From Exophiala sp. HKRS030 (Eukaryota > Ascomycota > Eurotiomycetes > Chaetothyriales > Herpotrichiellaceae): a stretch of DNA of 64,000 nucleotides. This document shows, piece after piece, positions 23,743-35,052 of the stretch. Each line of letters starts with the position of its first letter. Position 1 is the first letter of the stretch. The notes beneath the pieces were generated by a model, which saw only the letters and a program-made list of their open reading frames with translations, searched no databases and was not told where the DNA came from. The DNA is taken from contig JAHWDD010000007.1 of NCBI GenBank assembly GCA_023897205.1, forward strand, positions 4,402,001 to 4,466,000, written 5' to 3'. The position numbers and the translations under genes were made by a program.

Positions 23743-26700
23743 TTGTCTGAGATGTTTCAATTCACTAGTCAACCCAAATCGCTACGGGACGGATATAATT
23801 CCCACTCAATCGATACCTCCATCATTGGTACAGCCAAGTTTGAGAAACGCCAAATCACGAGAAATCGTGCAAGCTACAGTTGTGCAACATGTAGACGACG
23901 CAAAGTCAAATGCGACAAAATCCATCCGGTTTGTGGAGGCTGTGAGAAGGCGGGCGAGGAATGTGTTTATGCCTCAACTGAATCGCACGTCAAGACACTC
24001 CCTGGCAGTCAATCAAAGGAATCCGAGGGGGAGATGTGAAGAAGAGGAAGATGAATTCAACACGACAGGCGACGGAATTGATCTCTGCGCCAAGCGATGC
24101 TCCTCAGGAACGACCAGCTGCGTCGACGCAGATCGAGACCATCGAAGCACAGCTGCAGCGTTTAACGGCTTTGGTCGAAACGCTGAAACGCGAGTCACAC
24201 CACTCAAGTGCTCACTTTCATGATCGACTCACACCGGTATCATCGCAACCATCTTCTTCAGAACCTGACCTGGAGGATTCGCATACTTCCACCAAGTTAG
24301 GCTTGAATACCTTTCAACGAGACTTGACCGGATTGAGCAAGCCACTATCTACTTTGGCGCTACACAACGAGGGTTTGAGTATGGCGGAAGATGCTTGTTG
24401 GGACCATCTGTCTGATGAAGTACATGAACTTAATCAGATGATGCACAGACAAAATAATACTTATGTTGTGGCCGGGAGCATTCAAAATCGGAAATGTCCA
24501 ACCATGGCAACAGAGACACTTGCAGCAGCAGAAGTTCAGTCATGTGGCAAGGATGATCTCTTTGAACCAGACAGCTTCCATAAAGCGGCCAATATCACCT
24601 CGTACATGTCCCATGACCTTGACGCTTCGTGCAATCACTGCCGGCGATTGCCCTTTACCAAGTCCACCCTCTTACAGGATATTCCTATTCGATCGCTGCC
24701 TACAACGGCCAGACAGCATCTGATGAGCCACATTCCGACCCAGACTCAAAGCAACGTCCTGCTGCGCTCCTGGCTTGCAAACGTTTATCCTCTATTACCG
24801 GTCCTGATTCCAGCAGAACTTATACCTATTCACGAAAACTTCTGGGATCGCGTCTCCTCAGATCCGAATGACAATTCGAACTACCCCGACCTTAGTGCAG
24901 CAGCGTTGATGTATGCAGTTTGGTATGCTGGAGTGCTGAGTGTATCCGAAGCAGGCCTGAAGGAATGGTTTCCGGACACAACAAGGGCAGAATTAAGTGC
25001 TTCTTTTCATGACATGGTTGTGCTTGCCCTCCACCTCTCTTCGTTCTCGCGTAACACAAATCTTCAAACTCTCGCTTCTTACATCATAATCTGCTCAATT
25101 CCTGCAGCCGAAGAGGATCCCGTCCAGAGCAGTCTCTACATGCAACTCTTGGTACGCCTCTCACTGTCCATGGGCTTGCACAGAGAACCAAGTTTGTTCA
25201 ACTTGTCCCCAACCGAAGAAGGTCTACGCAGACGTCTCTGGTGGCAAGTCATCCAGCTGGATATCTCGCAAGTGGTTGCAAGCGGATATCCATCACTCAT
25301 CTCCGATGCATTCTGTGACACCCGAATTTGCGAGGATCAGGAAACCAAGACGACCGAAAGCTCTGCCAGTAATAGTTCAACCTCGTCCAATAAGTCAGCA
25401 GAATCCGATGAGGCCCGCCAGTCATCTACAAAGCACTCGGAAATGCATAGAACTTTCTCTTTGGTGGCTAGAGGAAAGTCGATACTTTCCTGTGCCATGA
25501 GGATAGTAGCATCAATGCACATGGTGACAAGGCCTCTAAACAATGATGATATGCAAGAAATCAAGAAGATCATCTATACATCTCGAGACCAAGTCGACAG
25601 TATCTTGAATCAGATCCCCACCAAAGGTCTACCGGAGACGGGCTTCATTCCTACAGAGGCGGATCAACCCTCCAACCGGACACGAGATGATGATGCTTTC
25701 ATGGCACTTCCTGTCGGCGAAGACGAGATCTCATATTATACTAATAAAATCACGCCACGGACCGGCTCGTCTCCGTTTACGGATTATCATCGTCAAAAGC
25801 TCGCGGCCTTCAACAAGTGGGCTCGTATCACTCTATCAATGTCGACAGACAAACTGACTTGTGTAGCATTTGTTCCCTTCCTGAAAAACACTAAAAGTAA
25901 ATTGTGGGGCGCTGCAAGGCAATGTGCGTTACGTGTTTGCCATGGGTTCTTGAGAAAATTGATATCTTTGGTTCAAGATCCAGATCTAGAACATCTCCGC
26001 TGGAGTTGGCCGGCCAGTTATGGGCCTATGCACGCTGCAATGATTCTCTTGGTTGACCTATACGAGCGTCCTTATAGTATCGAAGCTGCTAGGTCACGAG
26101 AGCTTCTTGATCAACTTTTTTCTTATTCGGATCCAGAGCGCGGCATAGTCGGCGGACCAAACGGCGTCACGGTGCAGCGACCATTGCGGGAAGGCGGCGT
26201 CCAAGCCTGGGATATGTTGCGGGGGCTACGATCTGCAGCATGGCAGAAAGTTGGCTTGGAACCTCGGGTATTGTGGACGGAAGCTGATCAAATCGAGATT
26301 GGCCTTGCCCAACCCTTAACGGAAACTCAGAGGATATTTCAATGCGTTCGAGAGGACTCATTCTATGTTTCGGAACAGCTTGAATGCCCTGTTGAGACAG
26401 CGGAGTTCGGTAAGGGATATAATAGATCACAAGTTGAGGCTTCTCATCACGTCTACGACCACCCAGGACCAGATGAGCCCGAAAATTTCGACACCGATGG
26501 TCACACCAGTTCTAGGGCGCAAAGAAATCACTTCCTGCAACAGATCGAAAACAACCAACGGTTGAACCCTAAACGTGGACTGGCATGGCTTCCCAGTCAG
26601 CAGAAGATGCCATATCCATTGAGTGGACACTTGGAACAGTGCTCTGGTGAACATTTGACAGAAACAGCGTCGGCTCACCTAATGCAATTTAATGAGCATA

Positions 26701-27047
26701 TACCACGGGAAAGGACAGCGGGCTCTAGCCAACATCCGGTTTGTCGACCCAATACAGATGTCCCAGGGTTACAGAGCCTCCGTGAGCATGACAATTTGGA
26801 TCTGGAATCTCCGAACCAAGTAATTGATTTCATCGATGAGCATAATCGATCCCGGAAACAGGACATCGACCAACCCATTTTAGAGAATGGAAAGTCGGTT
26901 CATGATACACCCGCAAAGGCCGACCCGGCTCCAACCTCTGACGCAGCTCTCTTGGATCTGGGCTTTGACTGGGAGAGATGGGATTCAGTCTTTGGCCAGT
27001 ATGCTGGTTTCACGGACCTGATGGAAGATGTTCAGTGGAATGAGTAG
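23743..27047 (+). CDS. Zn2Cys6 transcription factor with fungal-specific middle homology region; frame break after the zinc cluster
   Basis: DNA-binding regulator. The first open stretch (23743-24036) carries a basic zinc cluster SCATCRRRKVKCDKIHPVCGGCEKAGEECVY (C-x2-C-x6-C-x6-C-x2-C-x6-C). The second (from about 24030 to 27047, roughly 1000 codons) has a possible coiled coil (IETIEAQLQRLTALVETLKRE) and then the fungal-specific domain around 24750-25330 (LLRSWLANVYPLLPVLIP, HREPSLFNLSPTEEGLRRRLWW). Its C-terminus is acidic and aromatic (WERWDSVFGQYAGF). The two parts are in different frames; the first ends ATG TGA at 24034-24039. A 44-nt intron (23965-24008, gtttat...ggcag) or one missing base in the G run at 24027-24031 would join them; the latter restores a KKRK motif. 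It lies just upstream of the GH67 gene on the same strand. Confidence 0.82.
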
Positions 27048-27524
27048 CCCGCAACAAACACCACATTCGAATGTGATTTCTCTCATCAAGATTTTTATTC
27101 TATTCTCAATCGCGCTAAAAGTTGTCGTACATTTGCCTACCCAGTCTTAGGTACAATTTCCAGGTTATTCAAAACCGTGGTTAAGTATTGAAATGCCAGA
27201 AGCACCATGTACGTTGAAGCTTCTTCGAGATTTAAGGACGACTGACCGACAAGCAGTCATGTTTTTAGCGACTCCTCTGAGAATGGATTACCTGAATTGA
27301 CACAAGAATGTTGCCATTGACGGTTATGGGACAATCAGCCTGAATTGATCGCTACCACGCAGCATCTCTTTACCCCGCAAAGCGGCTGGGATTGCTCGGG
27401 GTATTCTCCAGGTTAGACGCTGACGTCGATAATTTGCCGAAAGACCGGAAAGATCCCTCCGTTCCATTTCCATGCTATCGTGGTCGATCATCTACAAATC
27501 CATGATGCAGTTACAAAAAGTCGC

Positions 27525-27543
27525 CTCCACCATCATTGTGGGG
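27525..27543. promoter_or_regulatory. Facing pair of CreA-type carbon-repressor sites upstream of GH67
   Basis: CTCCAC at 27525-27530 (reverse complement of GTGGAG) and GTGGGG at 27538-27543 both fit the CreA consensus SYGGRG, 7 bp apart in opposite orientations. The pair is about 210 bp upstream of the GH67 start codon. Closely spaced sites are what functional CreA targets usually have, but hexamers of this degeneracy occur often by chance. Confidence 0.4.
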
Positions 27544-27674
27544 GTCCCAGAACATAGCCCCATTTGGCCTACTCTGGTTGTAAATCAAGAAGTACATCTC
27601 TAACTTGGGGTGAGAACCATGCCACACAGAGAAATCAGGAAAACGTTGAGTCCGGTGGTCACATTTGATGCCAC

Positions 27675-27684
27675 TATATAAAAG
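27675..27684 (+). promoter_or_regulatory. TATA box of the GH67 alpha-glucuronidase gene
   Basis: TATATAAAAG lies about 70-80 bp before the start codon at 27755, a normal distance for a fungal TATA element. No XlnR-type GGCTAA site was seen in the 700 bp upstream. Confidence 0.6.
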
Positions 27685-27754
27685 CTTTCCAAGCCTCATG
27701 TTTAGAGTGTTTCACCAGATTCCAAGCCAAGCTATCCACGTCCTGGACGCTTAA

Positions 27755-30274
27755 ATGCTTGCTTTGGTGCTTCTTTCGTCTCTCAGCCTTGCAGCTGCTG
27801 AGAGTGGCTTGAGTGGCTGGCTCCGCTATGCACCACTTCCCGATTCTGCAGCCAATCAATTTACTCTCCCTGATAGCATTATCGCCCTTAATACGACAGT
27901 GAGCAGTCCAATCACCACGGCTGCTACAGAGCTGCACGATGGTATCCAAAGCATTTTTGGAGCAGATGTTGAGATTGCTTTCACCAATGTATCTGCTTCT
28001 TCGGCCATTATCGTTGGTACATTCGACCAGTATATTGCCGCTTATGGGAACGTTGATGAGAGCTCCGAACTTGCAGAGGACAGCTTTTGGCTAAGTACTG
28101 TGGGTAACTCGGTACTCATCCTGGGTCAGAATGAACGGGGTGCTTTATATGGTGCCTTCGAGTATCTATCGCTCCTGGCCCAGGGTAATTTTACCGAGGT
28201 TCAGTATGTCACAGAACCAGATGCACCCATACGTTGGGTCAATCAGTGGGACAACATGGGTGGGGCAATTGAGCGCGGTTATGGAGGCAGTTCGATATTT
28301 TTCGCGGACGGGGTAATCAAAGACGACTTGACCCGAGTCAGCCAGTATGCTCGGTTACTGGCATCGATTCGCGTGAATGGCATCATCGTCAACAATGTCA
28401 ATGCGAATTCCTCATTACTGAGGCCAAGCAATATTGCAGGCTTAGGAAGGATCGCGGACGCCTTCAGACCATACGGCATCCGTATTGGGACGTCTCTCAA
28501 CTTTGCATCACCTACGCAGAATTTACCATACGGCAACCTCAGTACATTCGATCCGCTTGACGAATCAGTGATTGCCTGGTGGACAAACGTCACTGATACA
28601 ATCTACGATACCATCCCTGATTTTGGTGGCTACCTCGTGAAAGCAAATTCTGAAGGCCAACCTGGACCGTTGACATATAACCGCACTCTTGCCGAAGGTG
28701 CAAATCTCTTCGCAAATGCTTTGAAGCCTCATGGTGGTATTCTCATGTTCCGAGCCTTTGTTTATGATAATCATATCAACGAAACCAATTGGAAGGCTGA
28801 TCGGGCCAATGCGGCGGTCGATTTCTTTAGAGACCTGGACGGCGTTTTTGACGATAACGTCGTGGTTCAAGTCAAATACGGCCCGATTGATTTCCAGGTT
28901 CGCGAACCTCCATCCCCATTGTTTGCTCACCTACGAGAAACAGGCGCTGTGATTGAACTTCAAATCACCCAAGAGTACTTCGGTCAACAATGTCATTTGG
29001 CCTATCTACCTCCACTGTGGAAGACAATTTTGGATTTTGACTTACGGTCCGATAATGAGTCAACATTGGTCAGCGAGGTGCTCTCTGGCAGACGATTCAA
29101 TCAAAGCCTTGGAGGATATGCTGGTGTTGTCAATGTCGGTGTCAATGATACTTGGTTGGGAAGTCACTTGTCATTGTCGAATTTATATGCCTACGGACGC
29201 CTCGCATGGGACCCTTCAGGCGACCCTGAAAGTATCTTACAAGACTGGATCCGCCTCACTTTCGGATTCGATCCACTAGTGATTGAGACCATCACCAACC
29301 TTTCTTTGGAGTCATGGCCCACATATGAGAACTATACGGGCAACCTCGGTATTCAGACTTTGACTGATATTCTATATACTCATTTCGGACCAAATCCTGC
29401 CTCCCAAGACAACAACGGCTGGGGCCAATGGACACGAGCCGATGCTGACTCTATCGGCATGGACCGCACGGTCTCCAATGGAACAGGATTCTCCGGACAG
29501 TATCCCCCGCAGGTGGCGGAAGTGTTTGAAAACATATCAACCACTCCCGATGATCTGCTCCTGTGGTTCCATCACGTCAACTACACTACACTTCTCAAGT
29601 CCGGCAGTACAGTGATTCAACATTTCTACGACTCTCATTATCTCGGTGCGGAAAACGCGCAAACCTTCGCATCACGGTGGGAGCAATTAGAGGGTCTGAT
29701 CGACGAACGACGCTTCAAAGAAACCCTGTTCCGCCTGAAATATCAAGCCGGCCATTCCATAGTCTGGCGAGACGCAATCAACGAATTCTACCACAATCTT
29801 TCGGGGATTGCTGACGAGAAAGATCGAGTAGGCAATCATCCCTGGCGCATCGAAGCCGAGACTTTCGACCTCGACGGCTACGAAACCTACGCCGTGCACC
29901 CCTTCCACACCGCATCAAACTACACCGGGATCGTCACAAGCTCCAACACCACGGCCGGCACGGCCTCGACCACAATCAAATTCGACTCCGGCCAGTACGA
30001 CCTGGTAGTCGGATACTGGGATTTATATAACGGAACATCCACGTGGGAATTGAGTTTGAACGAAAAAGTCATCGGAACATGGTTCGGCAACAACGAGAAC
30101 TATCTCGGCCACGAACCATCACGATATTTGGACGGCCACTCGGCGACGAGAATCACTTTCCGCAACGTGACCGTGGCAAAGGGCGATGTCCTGACTATCG
30201 TCGGCACGCCTGATAAGATCGAGCCAGCGCCATTAGACTACGTAGCGCTGCTGCCGGAGGGTGTTGTAGACTGA
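27755..30274 (+). CDS. aguA: Secreted alpha-glucuronidase, glycoside hydrolase family 67
   Basis: Removes (4-O-methyl-)glucuronic acid from the non-reducing end of xylo-oligosaccharides, completing xylan breakdown outside the cell. It is a single exon of 839 residues, the usual fungal GH67 length. A signal peptide (MLALVLLSSLSLAAAES) precedes ESGLSGWLRYAPL. Family blocks are WVNQWDNMGGAIERGYGG, SIFF, VKANSEGQPGP, VQVKYGPIDFQVREP and ELQITQEYFGQQCH. The likely acid is Glu300 (NSEGQ) and the likely bases are Asp379 (PIDF) and Glu407 (TQEY). Their spacings of 79 and 28 equal those of the characterised Geobacillus enzyme (285/364/392). There are many N-glycosylation sequons. A TATA box and paired CreA-type sites lie upstream, and a Zn2Cys6 regulator is the upstream neighbour on the same strand. 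Confidence 0.96.
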   Translation: MLALVLLSSLSLAAAESGLSGWLRYAPLPDSAANQFTLPDSIIALNTTVSSPITTAATELHDGIQSIFGADVEIAFTNVSASSAIIVGTFDQYIAAYGNVDESSELAEDSFWLSTVGNSVLILGQNERGALYGAFEYLSLLAQGNFTEVQYVTEPDAPIRWVNQWDNMGGAIERGYGGSSIFFADGVIKDDLTRVSQYARLLASIRVNGIIVNNVNANSSLLRPSNIAGLGRIADAFRPYGIRIGTSLNFASPTQNLPYGNLSTFDPLDESVIAWWTNVTDTIYDTIPDFGGYLVKANSEGQPGPLTYNRTLAEGANLFANALKPHGGILMFRAFVYDNHINETNWKADRANAAVDFFRDLDGVFDDNVVVQVKYGPIDFQVREPPSPLFAHLRETGAVIELQITQEYFGQQCHLAYLPPLWKTILDFDLRSDNESTLVSEVLSGRRFNQSLGGYAGVVNVGVNDTWLGSHLSLSNLYAYGRLAWDPSGDPESILQDWIRLTFGFDPLVIETITNLSLESWPTYENYTGNLGIQTLTDILYTHFGPNPASQDNNGWGQWTRADADSIGMDRTVSNGTGFSGQYPPQVAEVFENISTTPDDLLLWFHHVNYTTLLKSGSTVIQHFYDSHYLGAENAQTFASRWEQLEGLIDERRFKETLFRLKYQAGHSIVWRDAINEFYHNLSGIADEKDRVGNHPWRIEAETFDLDGYETYAVHPFHTASNYTGIVTSSNTTAGTASTTIKFDSGQYDLVVGYWDLYNGTSTWELSLNEKVIGTWFGNNENYLGHEPSRYLDGHSATRITFRNVTVAKGDVLTIVGTPDKIEPAPLDYVALLPEGVVD

Positions 30275-31192
30275 GTACTTAAAAGCGATCTAACATCCTA
30301 CACGCACCTAACATCGTAAATGAGACTTCATGGCTAAAGACATCCAAAAGGAAAAAAATCCATCCATCCATCCATCCAAAATTCCCAACCACGGAACTGA
30401 GATTTCTGCATTCATGACTGATAGTAGTTAGAAGCATTCCTTGTGAGAGACGGCCAAGAAGACACCATTGCGCCGTCGAGCATCGAGATCGTAAGCTTGA
30501 ACGTAAATCCATCATACATGCATGCATACATACATACATACAACATACAGCAGCGACGATCTTCGCCCGCATTGACTAGACTTTATTGCAGCCAGCATCC
30601 ACGAATCAATCATTCGATTTTTTTGTGTTTGTGCGTTGTAGAACTAGAAGTAGAAGTAGAAGTAGACGCGAAGAAACGTAGGCGGCTGTCGGCGAATCGA
30701 ATCGCATTGGATTGGATGCGTCGAAACGTGATACCACGGAACTTCGAAATGACTGAGATCTCGACCGTGCGGTGCTTTGTTGTGCTGTGCTGTGCTGGTT
30801 CCTTCAGGGGCAGGGGGGAGGGGGGGGGTGCGACTCAGTTCGAGTTCGAGGGGGAAACCTTGAAGTTTGAACAGGCAAAATTATACGGGGGGATGAGATG
30901 TCTTAGTCTCGTCTATAGTGTCAGTTTGTTGCTGTGCAACAGATGGCAACGGTCCCCAGGCTAGGAGTCTTCACGAAGGTCGCCGGCACACTGACTAGTT
31001 AGTTAGTTAGATGATTCCCTGGCAGTAAGATAGGGCTTTGAAGGTATTTGGTGGAAGCGCAAGGGTCTATGATTGAGTTTGGTAATATCAACGCTTTTTC
31101 TCGCTGTTTATATCACATTGCTAGAGTTTAAAACCCATAGTTCTACATTTCCACCGATTGACTATATATCCTGCATCGATCACGATCTTTAT
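30275..31192. repeat. Intergenic with several simple-sequence tracts
   Basis: Between the convergent GH67 and NmrA-like genes. It holds a CATC tetranucleotide tract (about 30358-30377), a CATA tract (about 30525-30542), a GTAGAA tract near 30645-30665, TGTGC repeats near 30778-30797, and a G-rich run at 30807-30830. The plus ORF at 30443-30964 runs through these tracts and is not considered a gene. Confidence 0.65.
30807..30830 (+). other. G-rich tract with G-quadruplex potential
   Basis: Three guanine runs of 4, 6 and 9 (30807-30810, 30813-30818, 30820-30828) separated by one or two bases. The 9-base run can supply two tracts, so a four-tract G-quadruplex is possible. It lies in non-coding DNA between two convergent genes. 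Confidence 0.45.
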
Positions 31193-32171
31193 TTACGATT
31201 TCGTCTGAAATTTCGACTCAGTCTCAAGCCAAGTCTCAAAGTTCTTCAACCCAGGATGCAGACTTTTCAACGCCGCGATATCTGCGCCATAGCCGTCCGA
31301 GGCGAACCATTTATACATCAAGTTGAGGTCCTTGTTGAGCCAGAGTATCAGGGATGCGATGAAGCGGAATGTCGTTGGTAGGGGCTGGCCTGTCTTGCGC
31401 TCGAAGATCTGCTTGAACTGGTTGAACGTCAGTTCATCGCCGGCCAGTGATATGCTTCTATTCCGCCAGTCTTGTGGATACAGAAATGCTTGGGCTGCGA
31501 AGTGGCCGATGTCACTGGTTGCGACGAATTGTAGCGGTTTGTCTTTGAGGATCGACGTGAAGAATGTTGAAAAGACTTTGCCGAAGAACCCTGGAACGAA
31601 GTTCTCGAGAAATGCCACGGGGCGGAGGACCGTGTATGTCATGGTGGTGTTGTCTCGTGTCTTCTCAAATAGGTGGTGCTCGACGTGGTGTTTTGTGATG
31701 AAATGAGGTACAGTTGTTGGGTTGTCAGTGGATGCGTCTCCTCCTCTATCGACGGAGCTATAGACGAAGTGGGACACCGAATTACGCAGAGATGCATCTA
31801 TGAGAGCTTTCCCTTGGCGTTCTTCGGTGTCATCGCCCTCTTTCATAGTAGCAAGCTGTGAAAAGAAAATGTCAGACCAAAGAACGGAAGGTCGAAAAGA
31901 TTTCGATGGGACTAACCTGAACACTATATACGCCCCATATTGGGACTGTGGTGGCTTCTCGAGCAGCCTTGAAAATCTCGTCCGGATGGTCAAGATCACC
32001 AGTGATGACCTTGATATTTGGAGATTTCTGTGCCAATCTTTGCGCTGACGGAGACTTGGGATTTCTGGTCACTGCAAGGTATTGAAAGTCCCCGTCAGCT
32101 GCGAGGAGCGCATCAAGAACTGATCCGCCTTGTTTTCCGGTGGCACCGGTTATAAGAATTGCTCTCGACAT
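31193..32171 (-). CDS. NmrA-like NAD(P)-binding family protein
   Basis: Atypical short-chain dehydrogenase of the NmrA/HSCARG type. These are often redox sensors or negative regulators, and some are enzymes. Two exons (31917-32171 and 31193-31855; 61-nt intron gttagt...cacag) give 305 residues. The Rossmann start is MSRAILITGATGKQGGSVLDALL (G-x-x-G-x-x-G), with AVTRNP as the second strand and GDLDHPDEIFKA. ATMKEGDDTEERQGKALIDA and FVYSSVDRGG follow. The C-terminal half includes TVLRPVAFLENF, a common NmrA-like block, then SDIGHFAAQAFL and SLAGDELTFNQF. The YxxxK catalytic pair of classical dehydrogenases is not evident. A second minus-strand gene, a Zn2Cys6 regulator, lies 533 bp upstream. 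Confidence 0.88.
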
Positions 32172-32704
32172 TTGGATGATTCCGATTGTCGGGTTATATT
32201 TTGTGGTGATGACAGTCTTTTACGTTGTGGTTGGTCCTTGGATTGTTTGGTTGATAGATCGCTGGTTGTAGATTGATGTTCGTAAGTTGGGCTGAGGCGA
32301 TAACTCTCCTCAACATCGTCTGAATATATAACTTGAGGAACGTGTTTTGATCCAAGGCTAGAGACATGAATCCTTCAGGCACCATCGATTGATGCGTAGT
32401 CAATGTCTGTCAGTGCTTCCCCTTATTACCAACCTACACTTTGGATATCGTCAAGGCTGACAAAGGACCGGAACGGTAAGCTCCGAAATATCTTGGCAGA
32501 GCATATGCGGCGGCCGGTCGACCAATGATATCCGACAAACTTCGGAATTTGCACTGTCTTCGGCGTCTCAAGAGGCCGACACCAGTAGAGATTCCATAAG
32601 CAGTCTGGCACTGACGCAACATGATATTTGACTGATTTCCAAGTATTTCCCCGGATTTATGATATGAAACGTCCTGCAAGGGGCAATTCTCAACATCCGT
32701 CAAT
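32172..32704. other. Intergenic between NmrA-like gene and regulator
   Basis: 533 bp containing the 5' region of the NmrA-like gene and the 3' end of the regulator. Short reverse ORFs (32426-32611, 32434-32736) overlap and have no recognisable features. Confidence 0.45.
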
Positions 32705-35052
32705 TCATAGGAAAGAACGCATCCATGTTGGATCATCGTCCATCATGAAGCTGTCCATCTGCTTCATGGCTTCGTCATCCAGAAGAAAATCGCTCCAGTC
32801 AGTCTGTGCATAAGTGGACGGGTCATATACAGAACCTGAAACATTCGCGGTGACAGAACCTATTTCATTAGTGTTTGCCGCAAACAAACCGCCAGTGTGG
32901 TGTCGATCCGAGCCGTCAACTTGACGGTCAGTCGTATCATCATCGGCACCAGTGTATAATGCCGCATGATCTGAGCTTCGACCAAGTAACTCAATAACAT
33001 CTTCGTTCTGAGCTGCAGGGCATCCGCCTGCGGCATGCAGGCATATTGCACGCTTCTGGATGGCGTACTTCCTCATGTTGCTGAAAGCCAATGCAAAAGA
33101 TTTGGCTTGTGGCAGATAACCATTACTGGATAGCTTGTGCAGCTTGTTGGACATATTCTCAAGCATGTCAGCTGTTGCTGGAAATCGAGGTTTTCCCTGA
33201 TCTGGTTGTGCTGCCTCTATGGTTTCTGTCAGATGTGCTAACTTGACCAATGTGAAGGCAGCGAACATGCTCCAGATAAGGTACATATTTGGTAATGAAC
33301 GAGCGATTGAATCTTCCAAACTCAAGTATATGTTCAACAAAGCTCGTGCCGATCTAAGGCTACTAAGGACCGCATCAATATGCCATGACGACGCAGAAGA
33401 ATTGAGACCATAAGATCCACTGTGTTTCGATGTCTGTTTTGAGCGTTGCGTGATGACAGCCCAGGAGTTCCTGATTATGATCATGTGTACCATGAGATCT
33501 GCAAAGTGCATCGCACAATCCTGCAGTCCTATGTGACGTTAGCCAAGTGGATCGAGATTTGGAAATATACCTTCTCAGGCCTTACTTTGATCAACATGTG
33601 ACGAACGATTCGCATGCAGCGTTGACAATCGTTTCTGAAACATGTTCAATTTGTATCGTATCGTATTTTCATCAGGAACCGGAGCGTTTGGAATGGTTTC
33701 GGGGAAAAGTGTCATGATATCTTCGATCAGGAGTTGGAGACGAATTAGGTAAAACAACCATTGATCGCGACCATTGTTAGAAGGGTTATCCTCAAGGATT
33801 GCCAGGCATTTGTCTACACCAAGTTGTCCAAAAATGAGACATGGTTGATAGATTACTGACGAGCTCCTTTGTCTGATGTCAGCCAGTTTACTCATAGTCA
33901 AGAAAGGGGACTCACGCGGATGCTGCATGCCAACAAGCTAACCAAGTCCGTGCCTTCTCCCGCATTTGGGGATCATCTCGCCTGATTTCCTGTAGACCAA
34001 GATCATAACTCATTGCGACGGCAGCTGCTATGTATTGATTCCGTACAGATGCTTCTGAGCCTGTTGGTCTGATGTAATATCTTGAGTAGAGAATCATGGA
34101 TTGCACGAGATCAAGTGATTTGATGCCTAGAATGAAGATATGCCTGGCAAGTTGTTCATTCAATTCCAAAACGAAGCGAGATTCGAATGAGGGTAGGATC
34201 GAAGCACTGGATATTGCCAGGATAGTCAAAAATGTCATAGGTCTGGTACTTCTGATTTCTTGCAAGTCAGAGGTACCTGTGAAGTCGACAAATGGAAGAA
34301 TGGGACGCTAATATTAGGATGCCTTTGTCAGCGATCTAAGTTTATGGGTAAAGACCCGTTGCAAGGTCAACGCGAATTGATTAGCAGAGATTCAAATGCC
34401 GACACTTACCATTGTCATATTCCAATGATTAAAAAGTACTTCAGCGGTCGGTAGGTCAATGAATCCCTGATCAATCACATCAACGAGAGTGCGACCACGA
34501 CCATTGACGCTAGTCCGCCAAGATGAGTCAGTTACTGCGACCGAATTTCTCAATGACAGGTTTTGTAAAGCAGCAGGTGGAGACGGGTGCTGTTGCATCA
34601 AGTCTTGTGGTGATACACCAGAACTCTTGGATCCTGGCGGGGTATGCTGTTGCAAGACATCTTCTTGACTTCTTGCGACAAGGGCGTTGGTCAAAGTTGC
34701 AATTTTCTTCTCCAGCTCGGAAAACTTCTCGGACGCCTTGAGTCGGGGTTTGATGGGTCCTGGCATCTGTTTGAAGACAGAAAAGGTGAGTTTCAACATT
34801 AGAGAGAGAATCAATCCATCTGAAGACCGACCAGATAGATGATCAGAATGCTCGGATGCTCACCACACACTCTCGAGATCTCTTGGTACATGCTTCGCAT
34901 GAAGTGAAGCCAGGAATTGCAATGCATTTTGTTTTTGTGTTGCGACAGGCGATACAGGCTCTCGAGATCTTGTGTCGCTTCGCTCGACGCTCGACACTCT
35001 CTCCGTCAACGTCAGCCATTTGATGAGTTGCCTGACTCTCAGACTCAACCAT
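32705..35052 (-). CDS. Zn2Cys6 transcription factor, five exons
   Basis: Nuclear regulator. Five exons (34864-35052, 34410-34766, 33917-34307 approximately, 33586-33866, 32705-33528) join in frame to about 680 residues with standard donors (gtgagc, gtaagt, gtgagt, gtaagg). Exon 1 carries the zinc cluster ACIACRNTKTKCIAI and SCEACTKRSREC (C-x2-C-x6-C-x8-C-x2-C-x6-C). Exon 2 has a heptad-like helix (EKFSELEKKIATLTNALVA). Exons 3-5 hold the fungal-specific region (RPILPFVDF, MSYDLGLQEIRRDDP, WLACWHAAS) and an acidic C-terminus with WSDFLLDDEAMKQMDSFMMDDD, a plausible activation segment. Target genes are unknown. The same-strand downstream NmrA-like gene is a candidate by position only. Confidence 0.88.

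Noticed and set aside
27048..27754. XlnR-type sites upstream of the GH67 gene
   Set aside because: Only imperfect words such as GGTTAAG and CGCTAAA were found. None matches GGCTAR or GGNTAAA.
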